Source: an uncultured Lachnoclostridium sp.
GTDB lineage: Bacteria > Bacillota > Clostridia > Lachnospirales > Lachnospiraceae
Direction of reading: 5' to 3'
Length of the DNA stretch: 64,000 bases
Assembly: GCA_948330435.1 (NCBI GenBank)
Contig: CAOJBY010000002.1
Location: forward strand, 129,548 to 193,547
Shown here piece after piece: positions 32,368 to 41,148 of the stretch. The notes under the pieces are model-generated. The model did not search any database, was not told the DNA's origin, and saw only the letters and a program-made list of their open reading frames with translations. The first letter of the stretch is position 1, and each line of letters begins with the position of its first letter. A program made the position numbers and the translations under genes.

Positions 32368-33021
32368 CTATCCCTCCAGCCGGTATCCAACCTTGTAGAC
32401 CGTGACAATCTTATCCTCCCAGCCTATTTTTTTCCGCATCCGCTGCACATGGAGATCCACCGTGCGGCTGTCCCCCATATATTCCCCGCCCCAGATTCGC
32501 TCGTAAATCGTCTCCCGGTAAAGGGCTACATTTTTGTTCCGCACAAAAAGTAGTAAAAGCTCATACTCCTTTTTTGTCAGATTAATGGGTTCGTCATTCC
32601 GCTTTACAATTCGGGAAGCTGTGTCAATCACCAGGTCATGGACAGTTAAGATATTTTCCGTCTTGTGGTAACGGCGAAGCACCGTCTCCACCCGGGCCAA
32701 AAGTTCAATGATCTCAAAGGGTTTTGTGAGATAATCGTCCGCCCCCAGCTTAAGGCCTTTTACCCGATCCGTGACAGACGCTTTGGCCGTGAGAAAAATC
32801 ACCGGAATCTCCAGGGGTGCAATATAATTCATCAGCTCATAACCATCCACCTTGGGAAGCATCACATCCAGAAGAATCAAATCATACCTGTTCTTGTCCA
32901 GAGCATCTGCGGCCGCCATGCCATCGAATACACAATGGCAGGAATAACCTGCCTTTCTCAGATTCACAGCTATGAGATTGGAAATTGGTTTCTCGTCCTC
33001 AACTACTAAAATCTGTATCAT
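32368..33021 (-). CDS. OmpR/PhoB family response regulator
   Basis: 217 residues from the ATG at 33021 (GAGGGAACC upstream). The receiver domain has the acidic pair near residue 8-9, phosphoacceptor Asp52 in LILLDVMLP, and the conserved Lys. The C-terminal winged helix (ILTVHDLVIDT to YKVGYRL) is a Trans_reg_C DNA-binding domain. Partner of the kinase encoded immediately downstream. Confidence 0.94.
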   Translation of the reverse strand: MIQILVVEDEKPISNLIAVNLRKAGYSCHCVFDGMAAADALDKNRYDLILLDVMLPKVDGYELMNYIAPLEIPVIFLTAKASVTDRVKGLKLGADDYLTKPFEIIELLARVETVLRRYHKTENILTVHDLVIDTASRIVKRNDEPINLTKKEYELLLLFVRNKNVALYRETIYERIWGGEYMGDSRTVDLHVQRMRKKIGWEDKIVTVYKVGYRLEG

Positions 33022-33202
33022 ATGGTTCCCTCTTTCCAGCATTAGAAAACGATTGTGATTTAAGAAAAATCTACATCATTAGTGTATCATAGTTGCATCA
33101 TAAATGTCTCTAAAAATTAGAAAAGCCCCAATTCCCGCGGACAAAACACCTTTTGGCCCCGACATCATAAAATATCAATATATTACAATAGGAGGCATGC
33201 TT

Positions 33203-33970
33203 ATGAATCCGTTACTGGAGCTTCATCACGTCAGCTACTCCTACCATGACGTGAACGGCGAAACTCTTGCCCTGTCCGATATTTCTTTTACGCTGGAAGC
33301 CGGCAGCTTCCTGGCAATTGTGGGTCCCAGCGGCTGCGGCAAATCCACGCTGCTTTCACTTATCTCCAATCTTCTCGAACCGGAGGAGGGCACCATCTCT
33401 TTCCTCGGGAAACCTCTTAAGGAGGCCGGTGCCAATATTGGATATATGCTGCAAAAAGATCATTTGTTTGAATGGCGTACCGTCTACAGCAATGTAACCC
33501 TTGGTTTGGAAATACAGAAAAAATTGACTCCGGAGCACTTGTCCTCTGTGGATGCGATGCTGGATACCTACGGACTATCCTCTTTTAAGGATGCAAGGCC
33601 TTCCCAGCTTTCCGGAGGAATGCGTCAGCGTGCCGCACTCATACGCACTCTGGCATTGGAGCCGGATCTGCTGCTTTTGGATGAACCTTTTTCTGCTTTG
33701 GACTACCAGACAAGGCTCTCAGTCTGTGATGACATTTCTGCCATTATCAAAAAGGAAGAAAAGACAGCTATTCTGGTTACACACGATCTGTCGGAAGCTA
33801 TCAGCATGGCGGATCAGGTTCTGGTACTGTCCAAGCGGCCCGGACGTGTGCAGAATCTTGTTCCCGTGACTTTCGATATGGAAGATCGCACACCCATGCG
33901 TTCCAGAAACGCACCGGAATTCAAAGAATATTTTAATCTCATATGGAAGGAGTTGAATACAAGTGGCTGA
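33203..33970 (+). CDS. ABC transporter ATP-binding protein, SsuB/TauB/NrtD type
   Basis: 255 residues. Walker A GPSGCGKST, Q-loop LQKD, ABC signature LSGGMRQR, Walker B LLLLDEPF and the H-loop THD are all present. This subgroup energises uptake of sulfonates, nitrate, pyrimidine precursors or thiamin precursors. AGGAGG lies 8 nt before the ATG at 33203; an ATG at 33197 is too close to it. It overlaps the permease gene by 8 bp. Confidence 0.9.
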   Translation: MNPLLELHHVSYSYHDVNGETLALSDISFTLEAGSFLAIVGPSGCGKSTLLSLISNLLEPEEGTISFLGKPLKEAGANIGYMLQKDHLFEWRTVYSNVTLGLEIQKKLTPEHLSSVDAMLDTYGLSSFKDARPSQLSGGMRQRAALIRTLALEPDLLLLDEPFSALDYQTRLSVCDDISAIIKKEEKTAILVTHDLSEAISMADQVLVLSKRPGRVQNLVPVTFDMEDRTPMRSRNAPEFKEYFNLIWKELNTSG

Positions 33971-34760
33971 ACCATCCCTTGCACAACAGAGCTTCTTAGA
34001 GAAGCGGAAGCGGAGACTGCGAGCCATTACCTTTGCCCGCATTTTTATCTTTCTTCTCTTTCTCATGATCTGGGAAGCCAGTGCCAGGCTGCATCTCATT
34101 GATGCCTTTATTTTCAGCAGTCCCAGCCGGGTCTATCGAATGTTTATTTCCATGGTATCTGACCATTCCATTTTTCTGCATATGGGAATCACTCTGGTGG
34201 AAACTCTGGTCAGCTTTCTTCTGGTTTTTATATTCAGTCTGTTAATCGCCATTATACTGTGGCTTTTTCACAGTCTCTCCAAGGTTCTGGAGCCTTATCT
34301 GGTGGTGCTTAACAGCCTGCCAAAATCCGCTTTGGCACCGCTTCTGATTGTATGGCTGGGGGCTAATATGAAGACCATCATTGTAGCCGGAATGTCCGTG
34401 GCTGTATTTGGAAGTATTCTTACGATCTATACGGGATTTTCAGAGGTGGACCCGGAAAAAGTGAAGCTTATCTACACCCTGGGAGGCAATCAAAGAAACG
34501 TGCTCTGGAAAGTAGTTCTTCCCAGCTCCATCCCCATCTTTATCAATACCATGAAAGTAAACATCGGGCTTTGTCTTGTGGGGGTTGTGATTGGGGAATT
34601 TATCGGGAGCCGGCAGGGGCTGGGGTATTTGATTATCTATGGGAGTCAGGTGTTCCAGCTTGACATGGTTCTCATGTCCATTGTCATCCTCTGCATTATG
34701 GCTATGATTCTGTACCAGATGATTAATCTTGTGGAAAAACATTGTCTGAAGCGATTCTAA
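33963..34760 (+). CDS. ABC transporter permease, SsuC/TauC type
   Basis: 265 residues with six predicted membrane helices; the cytoplasmic EAA loop (YTLGGNQRNVLWKVVLPSSIP) contacts the ATPase. Together with the upstream gene it forms a membrane core. No periplasmic-binding-protein-like gene is present on either side, so the substrate-binding lipoprotein must be encoded elsewhere or has been lost. Confidence 0.88.
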   Translation: MAEPSLAQQSFLEKRKRRLRAITFARIFIFLLFLMIWEASARLHLIDAFIFSSPSRVYRMFISMVSDHSIFLHMGITLVETLVSFLLVFIFSLLIAIILWLFHSLSKVLEPYLVVLNSLPKSALAPLLIVWLGANMKTIIVAGMSVAVFGSILTIYTGFSEVDPEKVKLIYTLGGNQRNVLWKVVLPSSIPIFINTMKVNIGLCLVGVVIGEFIGSRQGLGYLIIYGSQVFQLDMVLMSIVILCIMAMILYQMINLVEKHCLKRF

Positions 34761-34827
34761 CTTTCGCATATGCCCCTGGTGTACAAGGGTAGTACCGGAA
34801 AATAGCTTTTATCTACGGTACGAAAAT

Positions 34828-34852
34828 CAGGAGATGCACTTGGCACCTCCTG
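34828..34852. terminator. candidate bidirectional terminator between convergent genes
   Basis: CAGGAG and CTCCTG, with an additional TGC/GCA pairing after one mismatch, form a short stem between the ABC permease and kinase genes. The T-tracts are weak on both strands (ATTTTCG on the minus side), so it may be inefficient. Confidence 0.35.
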
Positions 34853-34875
34853 GAATACATATCTGTTTCTCTTAT

Positions 34876-36345
34876 TTACTTTCCTTCTCCATTCATAAGC
34901 ATTCTTACACATCTTTTCCAGCCTGCATAAAGTTTTTCTGCTTGTTCCTCTTTCATAGAACGCCGATAGACACCGGAGATCTTCCTCAGACCGGCAATCT
35001 CATCCCGATCTTTCCAGAATCCCACCGCCAGGCCCCCTGCATAAGCCGCACCCAGAGCAGACAGCTCTTCCACATTATTCTTCACGAGATCTGTTCCCAG
35101 AATATCCGCAGTAAACTGCATAAGAAACTCATTATTTGTAGGCCCGCCGTCTACCCGCAGTTCCGAAAGTTCCATATGAGCATCCCACAATATTGGATCA
35201 ATAATGTCTTTCATCTGGTAGGAGATTGCCTCCAGTCCCGCCCGCACTACATGCTCCAGCCTGGTTGTGCTCAAAAGACCGCAGATCACTCCCCGCACAT
35301 CGCTGTTCCAATAGGGTGCTCCCAGGCCGTTAAAAGCCGGAACCAGGTATACACCTTCGGTAGAGTCCACCTTTTGAGCCAATTCCTGGGACTGTACGCT
35401 GTTCTCCATAAATCCCATATTCTGGGCCAGCCATTTTACAGTATTCCCCATATTAATAATCGTACCCTCAAATACATACTCCACGGTGCCATCCATGCCC
35501 CATGCAATGGAAGTATTCAGACGGTTCTTTGAAGGAAAGGGTTTTGTACCAATATTCATCATAATCGAACCGCCTGTTCCAAAGGTACATTTTCCCATTC
35601 CCCTGTCCCAGCACTGTTGTGCAAATAAAGCCCCGTGAGAGTCGCCAAAGTCTCCTGCTACAGGTATAGGTGAATCAAAGAATCCCTCCAGGGTTGTCTC
35701 CCCATATATTTCATCCGAAAAGCACACCTCTGGCAAATGAATATCTTTCAATCCGAAAAGGTCTATTATTTTTTCATCCCATTTCAGATCGTAAATATTA
35801 AAAAGCTGCGTCCGGGAGGCATTGGAGTAATCTGTTACATGTCTTCCCGTAAGCTTATAAATGACCCAGCTATCCATGGTCCCAAAATACAGATCTTTTG
35901 CATACCCAGAGTGTTCCTTAATCCAGCAGGCCTTTGCCGCAGAAAAATAGGGCGAAACCTGTAGACCTGTTACCCGGGTGATATATTCTCTGTTTTGCTC
36001 AATCTGTGCTCTGTGAACTATATCTTCTGCCCTTACGTCCTGCCAGACAATGGCGTGATATGCCGGTCTGCCCTCTTCTGTCCAGAGCATCGTTGTCTCT
36101 CTCTGATTCGTTACAGATAGGCAGGCCACCTCTTCTTTTGGAATGCCGGTAGTTTTGATGACCTCTTTCACCGCCAAAACCAGGTTTCTCCATATTTCAT
36201 CCGGGTCATGCTCTACATAGTTGTTTTTGGGATGTATTTGCTTATGATTCACATCCCGGCGTCCTTTCACTTCCCCCTGTCTGTCAAAAATAATTGCTTT
36301 TGTAGTAGTCGTGCTTTGATCGATTGCAAGAATATAGCTACCCAT
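34876..36345 (-). CDS. FGGY-family carbohydrate kinase, glycerol-kinase-like
   Basis: 489 residues. IDQSTTTTKAIIFD binds the phosphate, GDFGDSHGALFAQ and FGTGGSIMMN lie in the core, and the C-terminal VDGGPTNNEFLMQF and SALGAAYAGGLAVGFW motifs match the glycerol kinase branch of FGGY. True GlpK has GTTS where this has STTT and usually sits with glpF or glpD, which are absent. Here it ends an operon with a sugar ABC importer and a TPP enzyme, so another polyol or sugar may be the substrate. Its start overlaps the lipoyl gene by 8 bp. Confidence 0.85.
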   Translation of the reverse strand: MGSYILAIDQSTTTTKAIIFDRQGEVKGRRDVNHKQIHPKNNYVEHDPDEIWRNLVLAVKEVIKTTGIPKEEVACLSVTNQRETTMLWTEEGRPAYHAIVWQDVRAEDIVHRAQIEQNREYITRVTGLQVSPYFSAAKACWIKEHSGYAKDLYFGTMDSWVIYKLTGRHVTDYSNASRTQLFNIYDLKWDEKIIDLFGLKDIHLPEVCFSDEIYGETTLEGFFDSPIPVAGDFGDSHGALFAQQCWDRGMGKCTFGTGGSIMMNIGTKPFPSKNRLNTSIAWGMDGTVEYVFEGTIINMGNTVKWLAQNMGFMENSVQSQELAQKVDSTEGVYLVPAFNGLGAPYWNSDVRGVICGLLSTTRLEHVVRAGLEAISYQMKDIIDPILWDAHMELSELRVDGGPTNNEFLMQFTADILGTDLVKNNVEELSALGAAYAGGLAVGFWKDRDEIAGLRKISGVYRRSMKEEQAEKLYAGWKRCVRMLMNGEGK

Positions 36346-36580
36346 CTACTTCCACCCATCCGATTGTCTTTGTAATTTCTACTGTGTCTCCTTCTTTTGC
36401 CACAATTTCTACCAGTGTGCCGGTTACAGCAGATTCTACATTGGTAACCGCTTTATCTGTCTCAATTTCACAGAGGACATCCCCCTGGGACACCTTGTCT
36501 CCAACTGCTTTTTTCCATTCGCAGATGATGCCCTCCTCCATATCCAGTCCAATTTTCGGCATTACAATTTCTTTTCTCAT
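36338..36580 (-). CDS. free-standing lipoyl (biotinyl/lipoyl attachment) domain protein
   Basis: 80 residues, a single lipoyl domain. The attachment lysine lies in EIETDKAVTNVES (about residue 43), the exact context used in E2 subunits. Normally this domain is joined to a peripheral-subunit-binding domain and an acyltransferase core; neither is present here and none is encoded nearby. It would carry an acyl or acetyl group from the adjacent E1 enzyme. GGAGG lies 8 nt upstream of the ATG. Confidence 0.9.
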   Translation of the reverse strand: MRKEIVMPKIGLDMEEGIICEWKKAVGDKVSQGDVLCEIETDKAVTNVESAVTGTLVEIVAKEGDTVEITKTIGWVEVDG

Positions 36581-36602
36581 TTTTTTATCCTCCTGATTTA
36601 TT

Positions 36603-37601
36603 TTATAATCTATTTTCCTGCCCTTTTGAGGGTTTCAGACATTGATATACTGCTTCCTTAATATTTTCCCTGTCCGGAACATATGCTTTTTCCAGATTGG
36701 GTGCAAAGGGAACCGGAACATTCGGTGCACCTACACGCATGACAGGGGTTTTCAGTTCTGTAAAGGCAAATTCCTGAATCTGTGCCGCCAGTTCTGCCCC
36801 AAATCCACCTTTTACGCATGCTTCGTGAACAACTACTGCATGGCCTGTTTTCTTTACCGATTGAATAATCGTCTCCGAATCAAGAGGCTCTATGCTTCGA
36901 ATATCAATTACCTCCACATCAATCCCCTCGCCTGCAAGTTCCTCCGCCGCCAGCAGGGACTGATCTACCATTGCCGAATAGGTTACAATGGTCAAATCCT
37001 TTCCCTCCCGTCTTATTTTGCAGCAATAATCACACTCATAAATTTCTTCCGGGACCTCGCACTTTTTCTTATATAAAGCCTTATGCTCAATAAAGATTAC
37101 AGGATTGTTATCACGAATGGCCCGCAAAAGTAGACCTTTGGCATCATAAGCATTCGATGGAATCAAAACGCGAATTCCCGGTATATGTGCGAGGATCCCC
37201 TCCAAAGACTGTGAATGCTGTGCTCCATTTCCAAGTCCCGCCCCGGCCTGTGTACGAATCACCATGGGAAGGCTGACGTTCCCACCATACATATAACGAA
37301 GCTTTGCCATCTGGTTTAAGATCTGGTCAAAACAGACACCTATAAAATCAATATAAGAGAGTTCCACAATTGGCCTGAGCCCCAGCATTGCCGCACCAAT
37401 CCCGGCACCTACAATCGCCGTCTCAGAAATAGGTGTATCAATAACCTTCTCCGGACCAAAATTTTCAACCAAATCATAAGAGCAGCGGAGCTGGCCTCCA
37501 TACACCGCAATATCCTCTCCCATAGTGAATACCCTGTCATCACTGTTAAAGGCAATATGAAGTGCTTCGTTCACCGCCTGCCTCATAGAAATCTTTTTCA
37601 T
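36603..37601 (-). CDS. acoB-like: TPP-dependent dehydrogenase E1 beta subunit (acetoin dehydrogenase type)
   Basis: 332 residues of the transketolase-like pyrimidine-binding class plus the C-terminal transketolase domain. TPISETAIVGAGIGAA and GGAQHSQS-like GAQHSQSLEG are E1-beta marks; VVVHEACVKGGFG is the hinge before the C-terminal domain. Forms a heterotetramer with the E1 alpha protein encoded just before it. Closest by eye to acetoin:DCPIP oxidoreductase and pyruvate dehydrogenase beta subunits. Confidence 0.9.
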   Translation of the reverse strand: MKKISMRQAVNEALHIAFNSDDRVFTMGEDIAVYGGQLRCSYDLVENFGPEKVIDTPISETAIVGAGIGAAMLGLRPIVELSYIDFIGVCFDQILNQMAKLRYMYGGNVSLPMVIRTQAGAGLGNGAQHSQSLEGILAHIPGIRVLIPSNAYDAKGLLLRAIRDNNPVIFIEHKALYKKKCEVPEEIYECDYCCKIRREGKDLTIVTYSAMVDQSLLAAEELAGEGIDVEVIDIRSIEPLDSETIIQSVKKTGHAVVVHEACVKGGFGAELAAQIQEFAFTELKTPVMRVGAPNVPVPFAPNLEKAYVPDRENIKEAVYQCLKPSKGQENRL

Positions 37602-37625
37602 GTTTATATTCCTTTCCAGCCGCCG

Positions 37626-38624
37626 CTATTTTATCCAGGGCTTCCATGTAATCGTTTCAAAAGTCGGATCGTATAAATCATCTTCCAGATCCCCGGAATT
37701 TGGAACAGGACCCTTTTTTGCCTCTTCTGATGCAGCCAGAACTTCCTCATGGACTCTCTTTGCCAATTCATCCAGTTCTTCTTTTTGGACCCCATGCTTA
37801 TCCAAATACTCTCTGCACTTTTTAATCGGATCCTTTAATTTCCACTCGGCAACCTCGTCCTTGGTGCGATAGTTCTCGTTATCTCCAAAATAGTGTCCAC
37901 TCATACGATAGGTCTCTGCTTCTATCAGTACAGGACCATTTCCCGCCCGCACATAGGCTGCCGCTTCTTTAAATTCCTCATAAACCGTCACGATATCATT
38001 TCCGTCTATTCTCTTCCCTGGCATACGGTATCCCTCTGCCCGATCTGCGATGTGAACCGCCGAGGTGGAATGTGATACATGAGTGGAAATCCCATATCGG
38101 TTATTTTCGCAGATAAATATAACCGGCAGCTTGAATACGGACGCAAAATTCAGAGACTCATGGAAAGAGCCCTCGTTGGAAGCACCATCTCCAAAAAAGC
38201 ATACAACAATCCCATCATCTTTTCGCAGCTTCTTGGCCAGCCCTGCTCCCGTGGCAATGGGTATTCCTCCGCCCACAATACCATTGGCTCCCAACATGCC
38301 AATATTCATGTCCGCAATATGCATAGAGCCGCCTTTTCCCTTACAATATCCGTTTTCCCGGGCCATAAGTTCTGCAAACATTCGAACCATATCTGCTCCC
38401 TTTGCCAGACAATGACCATGACCCCTGTGGGTTGAAGTAATATAATCATTGTCTGTAAGGCTGGCACATACACCAACCCCGATTGCCTCCTCGCCATTGT
38501 ATGTATGGATTGCCGCCCGGGTAAGATTCATTTTAGCCAGCTCAATGGCCTGGTTTTCAAATTCCCGAATCTGCACCATCTTACAGTACATATTTAACAA
38601 CTGCTCTTTTGTTAATACATTCAT
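37626..38624 (-). CDS. acoA-like: TPP-dependent dehydrogenase E1 alpha subunit (acetoin dehydrogenase type)
   Basis: 332 residues. The thiamin diphosphate motif GDGASNEGSFHESLN-FASVFKLPVIFICENN spans the middle, and HRGHGHCLAKG and KGGSMH are E1-alpha features. Decarboxylates or cleaves a 2-keto or acyloin substrate and transfers the resulting acyl group to a lipoyl domain. The ATG at 38624 is used since upstream codons lie inside the permease gene region. Actual substrate unknown; the sugar-transport context argues against a simple pyruvate dehydrogenase. Confidence 0.9.
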   Translation of the reverse strand: MNVLTKEQLLNMYCKMVQIREFENQAIELAKMNLTRAAIHTYNGEEAIGVGVCASLTDNDYITSTHRGHGHCLAKGADMVRMFAELMARENGYCKGKGGSMHIADMNIGMLGANGIVGGGIPIATGAGLAKKLRKDDGIVVCFFGDGASNEGSFHESLNFASVFKLPVIFICENNRYGISTHVSHSTSAVHIADRAEGYRMPGKRIDGNDIVTVYEEFKEAAAYVRAGNGPVLIEAETYRMSGHYFGDNENYRTKDEVAEWKLKDPIKKCREYLDKHGVQKEELDELAKRVHEEVLAASEEAKKGPVPNSGDLEDDLYDPTFETITWKPWIK

Positions 38625-38649
38625 TTCCACTTTTGATGCCTCCAAACTT

Positions 38650-39606
38650 TTATGATCTATTTCGTGCAATTGTACGCAGGGCGTCAATTGCAACTGCAAT
38701 CAAAACAACTCCCCCCGTCATAACCTGTTCCCAATACTGAGATACATTCAAAACTACAATGGAATTGTTCAAAAGCTGAATCAGCAGTGCACCAACCAGT
38801 GTGCCAAATGCACTCCCAATTCCTCCGCTCATGGAGGTTCCTCCAATCACTGCCGCCGTGATCGAGGACATGACCCATGCCTCTCCGATGGTCGGCTGCC
38901 CTGAATTGTAACGGCAGGCAATCATAATTCCTCCAAAAGTAGCAAAGGCTCCGGAAAGGAGATACACCAGCCTGGTTTTTCTTTTTACCTGGATTCCCAC
39001 CAGTCGGGCTGCCGGGGCATTTCCGCCAATAGCAAACAGTTCCCGTCCAAAAGGGGTAAATTTTAATATGTAGGTAAGTAATAAGCACAACAGCAAAAAT
39101 ATAATGATAGGAACGGGTATTTTCCCCGCCATTCCCTGTCCAAGAACCAAAACTTTCCCCTGTATTCCCTGTATTGTAGAACCCTTTGTAATAACAAGCA
39201 CAAATCCCTTACTTATCTCACTGACTGCCAGGGTTACGATAAATGGTGTCAGATTTAGTTTTGTAATGATGACCCCATTCAGATACCCAATCATGCTCCC
39301 TGCTGCCAGCACAAGAATAATTGCAATCACCGGATTTATATTTGTCTTAGTCAGCAAAAGAGCAAAGAAAATTCCTCCCAGGCATGCGGTGGATCCAATG
39401 GAAAGATCAATTCCCGCAATGATCAAAACCAGAGTTTGTCCCAAGGCCGCAATTCCAATAAAGGACATTTGCTTAAAAATAATTCCTATATTATAGGCTG
39501 TCAGAAAATTCGGCGAAACTACAGACAGTACAGCCCCATAAGCGACAATGAATAATATAATAAAAATAATCGTTGACTTAGAAAGCCTTTTTTTGATGTT
39601 TTCCAT
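38650..39606 (-). CDS. sugar ABC transporter permease, RbsC type
   Basis: 318 residues with eight to ten hydrophobic segments; GIDLSIGSTACLGG and ARLVGIQVKRK are hallmarks of the ribose/xylose class (BPD_transp_2). Exports nothing: in this class it forms the pore for uptake. ATG at 39606 follows AGGAGG with a 5-nt spacer. Confidence 0.92.
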   Translation of the reverse strand: MENIKKRLSKSTIIFIILFIVAYGAVLSVVSPNFLTAYNIGIIFKQMSFIGIAALGQTLVLIIAGIDLSIGSTACLGGIFFALLLTKTNINPVIAIILVLAAGSMIGYLNGVIITKLNLTPFIVTLAVSEISKGFVLVITKGSTIQGIQGKVLVLGQGMAGKIPVPIIIFLLLCLLLTYILKFTPFGRELFAIGGNAPAARLVGIQVKRKTRLVYLLSGAFATFGGIMIACRYNSGQPTIGEAWVMSSITAAVIGGTSMSGGIGSAFGTLVGALLIQLLNNSIVVLNVSQYWEQVMTGGVVLIAVAIDALRTIARNRS

Positions 39607-39635
39607 GAGCACCTCCTGATTCTCGTTTTACTTCT

Positions 39636-41129
39636 TTATCCTAATGCAATTTGCAGAATATGCTCGGAAGTAACTTCTTTCGTTTCCACAACTCCCTTTT
39701 GCTTCCCCTCATGCATAATTAACACCCGGCTGCAAAGCTGTATCAATTCCTCCATCTCAGAAGAAACCACCAGCACCGTCATTCCCTGATCCGCACATTC
39801 CCGTATCAACTGATGAATTTCCTCTTTTGCCAGAACGTCAATTCCCCGGGTAGGCTCATCCAGGATCAAAAACCTGCATCCCATGGAAAGCCAGCGTGCA
39901 AGAATCACTTTCTGTTGATTTCCTCCTGAAAGCTGTGTAAGAAGACCCTCTGCACCGGCCATTTTTACATGAACCTTTTCCGTATATGTATCTACGATCT
40001 CTTTTTCCTGTCTCCTATCTATGACAGGAAAACGGAACAGCCTGGAGATTCCCGCAATAGTCAGGTTTTCCCGAATGTTCATGCTTGGAAGAATTCCATA
40101 ATTTCTTCTCTCCTCGGGAACATAACCTATCCCTGCCGTAATCGCCTGCTTCGGCTCCTTAAATATCACCTTTTGACCCTCTAAGAAAATTTCTCCCGAC
40201 TCCGCCTGTCTGTCTCCAAATATGGTGCTGACCAGCTCTGTCCTCCCTGCTCCTACAAGACCTGCAATTCCAAAGATCTCTCCTGACATAACAGAAAAGC
40301 TAATGTTCTCAAATTCTTTTTTTCGTGACAGGTTCCGGACCTCAAGGAATATTTCAGACTGTGAATTTGTCTTTCGAAGAATTACATTACGCTCTACTTC
40401 CCGGCCTACCATTCCATTGATCATACGTTCAACATTCAATTCGTCTTTTTCCAGAATCTCAATCAGACAGCCGTCCCGCATAATTGCAACCCGATCTGAC
40501 AGCTCCATAACTTCTTCCATATGGTGGGAGACAAAGACTATGGTCTTTCCTTCCTCTCTGAATCTTCGAATCAAATCCATCAGCCGCTTTGTCTCATTCA
40601 GCGTCAGGCATGCGGTAGGCTCGTCAAAAATCAGGATTTCTGCCCCCTGGGAAACTGCTCTTGCAATCTGAACCAGTTGTTGGTTAGCTACACTCATACC
40701 GCCCACCTGTTCTCTCACATTAAGCTTCATTCCCAAAACATCCAGTATCTCTTCCGCACTTTTATACATATCCTCCCAATCAATCTGATATGGAAAGGTC
40801 TTTTTCAATTTCTTAACACCCAGATAAATGTTTTCCGCCACACTTAGCTGGGGAATCAAATTCAACTCCTGGGGGACCAGGCCTATCCCATGAGCAATGG
40901 CATCATTGGGCGAATGAAAGGTGACTGGCTTTCCATTCATATACAATTCACCCTCGTCCGGCTTAAACTGTCCGGTTATTACATGAATCAACGTACTTTT
41001 TCCGGCCCCGTTTTCTCCTACCAGAGAGACAACCTCGCCCTTTTCAAGGGCAAGGCTGACATCTGATAAGGCTTTCACTCCCGGAAAAATCTTACTGATG
41101 TGATTCATCTGAAGTTTCGAATTTTCCAT
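39636..41129 (-). CDS. sugar ABC transporter ATP-binding protein, RbsA/MglA type
   Basis: 497 residues with two ABC domains, as in RbsA. The first has Walker A GENGAGKST and the signature VANQQLVQIARA, the second a GLVGAGRTEL P-loop-like motif and LSGGNQQKV. Energises uptake of a monosaccharide or polyol with the adjacent permease and binding protein. AGAGGAG precedes the ATG. Confidence 0.94.
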   Translation of the reverse strand: MENSKLQMNHISKIFPGVKALSDVSLALEKGEVVSLVGENGAGKSTLIHVITGQFKPDEGELYMNGKPVTFHSPNDAIAHGIGLVPQELNLIPQLSVAENIYLGVKKLKKTFPYQIDWEDMYKSAEEILDVLGMKLNVREQVGGMSVANQQLVQIARAVSQGAEILIFDEPTACLTLNETKRLMDLIRRFREEGKTIVFVSHHMEEVMELSDRVAIMRDGCLIEILEKDELNVERMINGMVGREVERNVILRKTNSQSEIFLEVRNLSRKKEFENISFSVMSGEIFGIAGLVGAGRTELVSTIFGDRQAESGEIFLEGQKVIFKEPKQAITAGIGYVPEERRNYGILPSMNIRENLTIAGISRLFRFPVIDRRQEKEIVDTYTEKVHVKMAGAEGLLTQLSGGNQQKVILARWLSMGCRFLILDEPTRGIDVLAKEEIHQLIRECADQGMTVLVVSSEMEELIQLCSRVLIMHEGKQKGVVETKEVTSEHILQIALG

Positions 41130-41148
41130 TCAATTCTCCTCTATGCCT

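Noticed and set aside
28896..33021. Vancomycin resistance cluster (VanY with a two-component system)
   Set aside because: No vanH, vanA/B ligase or vanX gene is present; VanY-like peptidases and such regulators are ordinary envelope genes in Clostridia.
34876..36345. Glycerol catabolism operon
   Set aside because: The kinase is glycerol-kinase-like, but glpF, glpD and glpO are missing and the operon carries a sugar importer and E1 genes.
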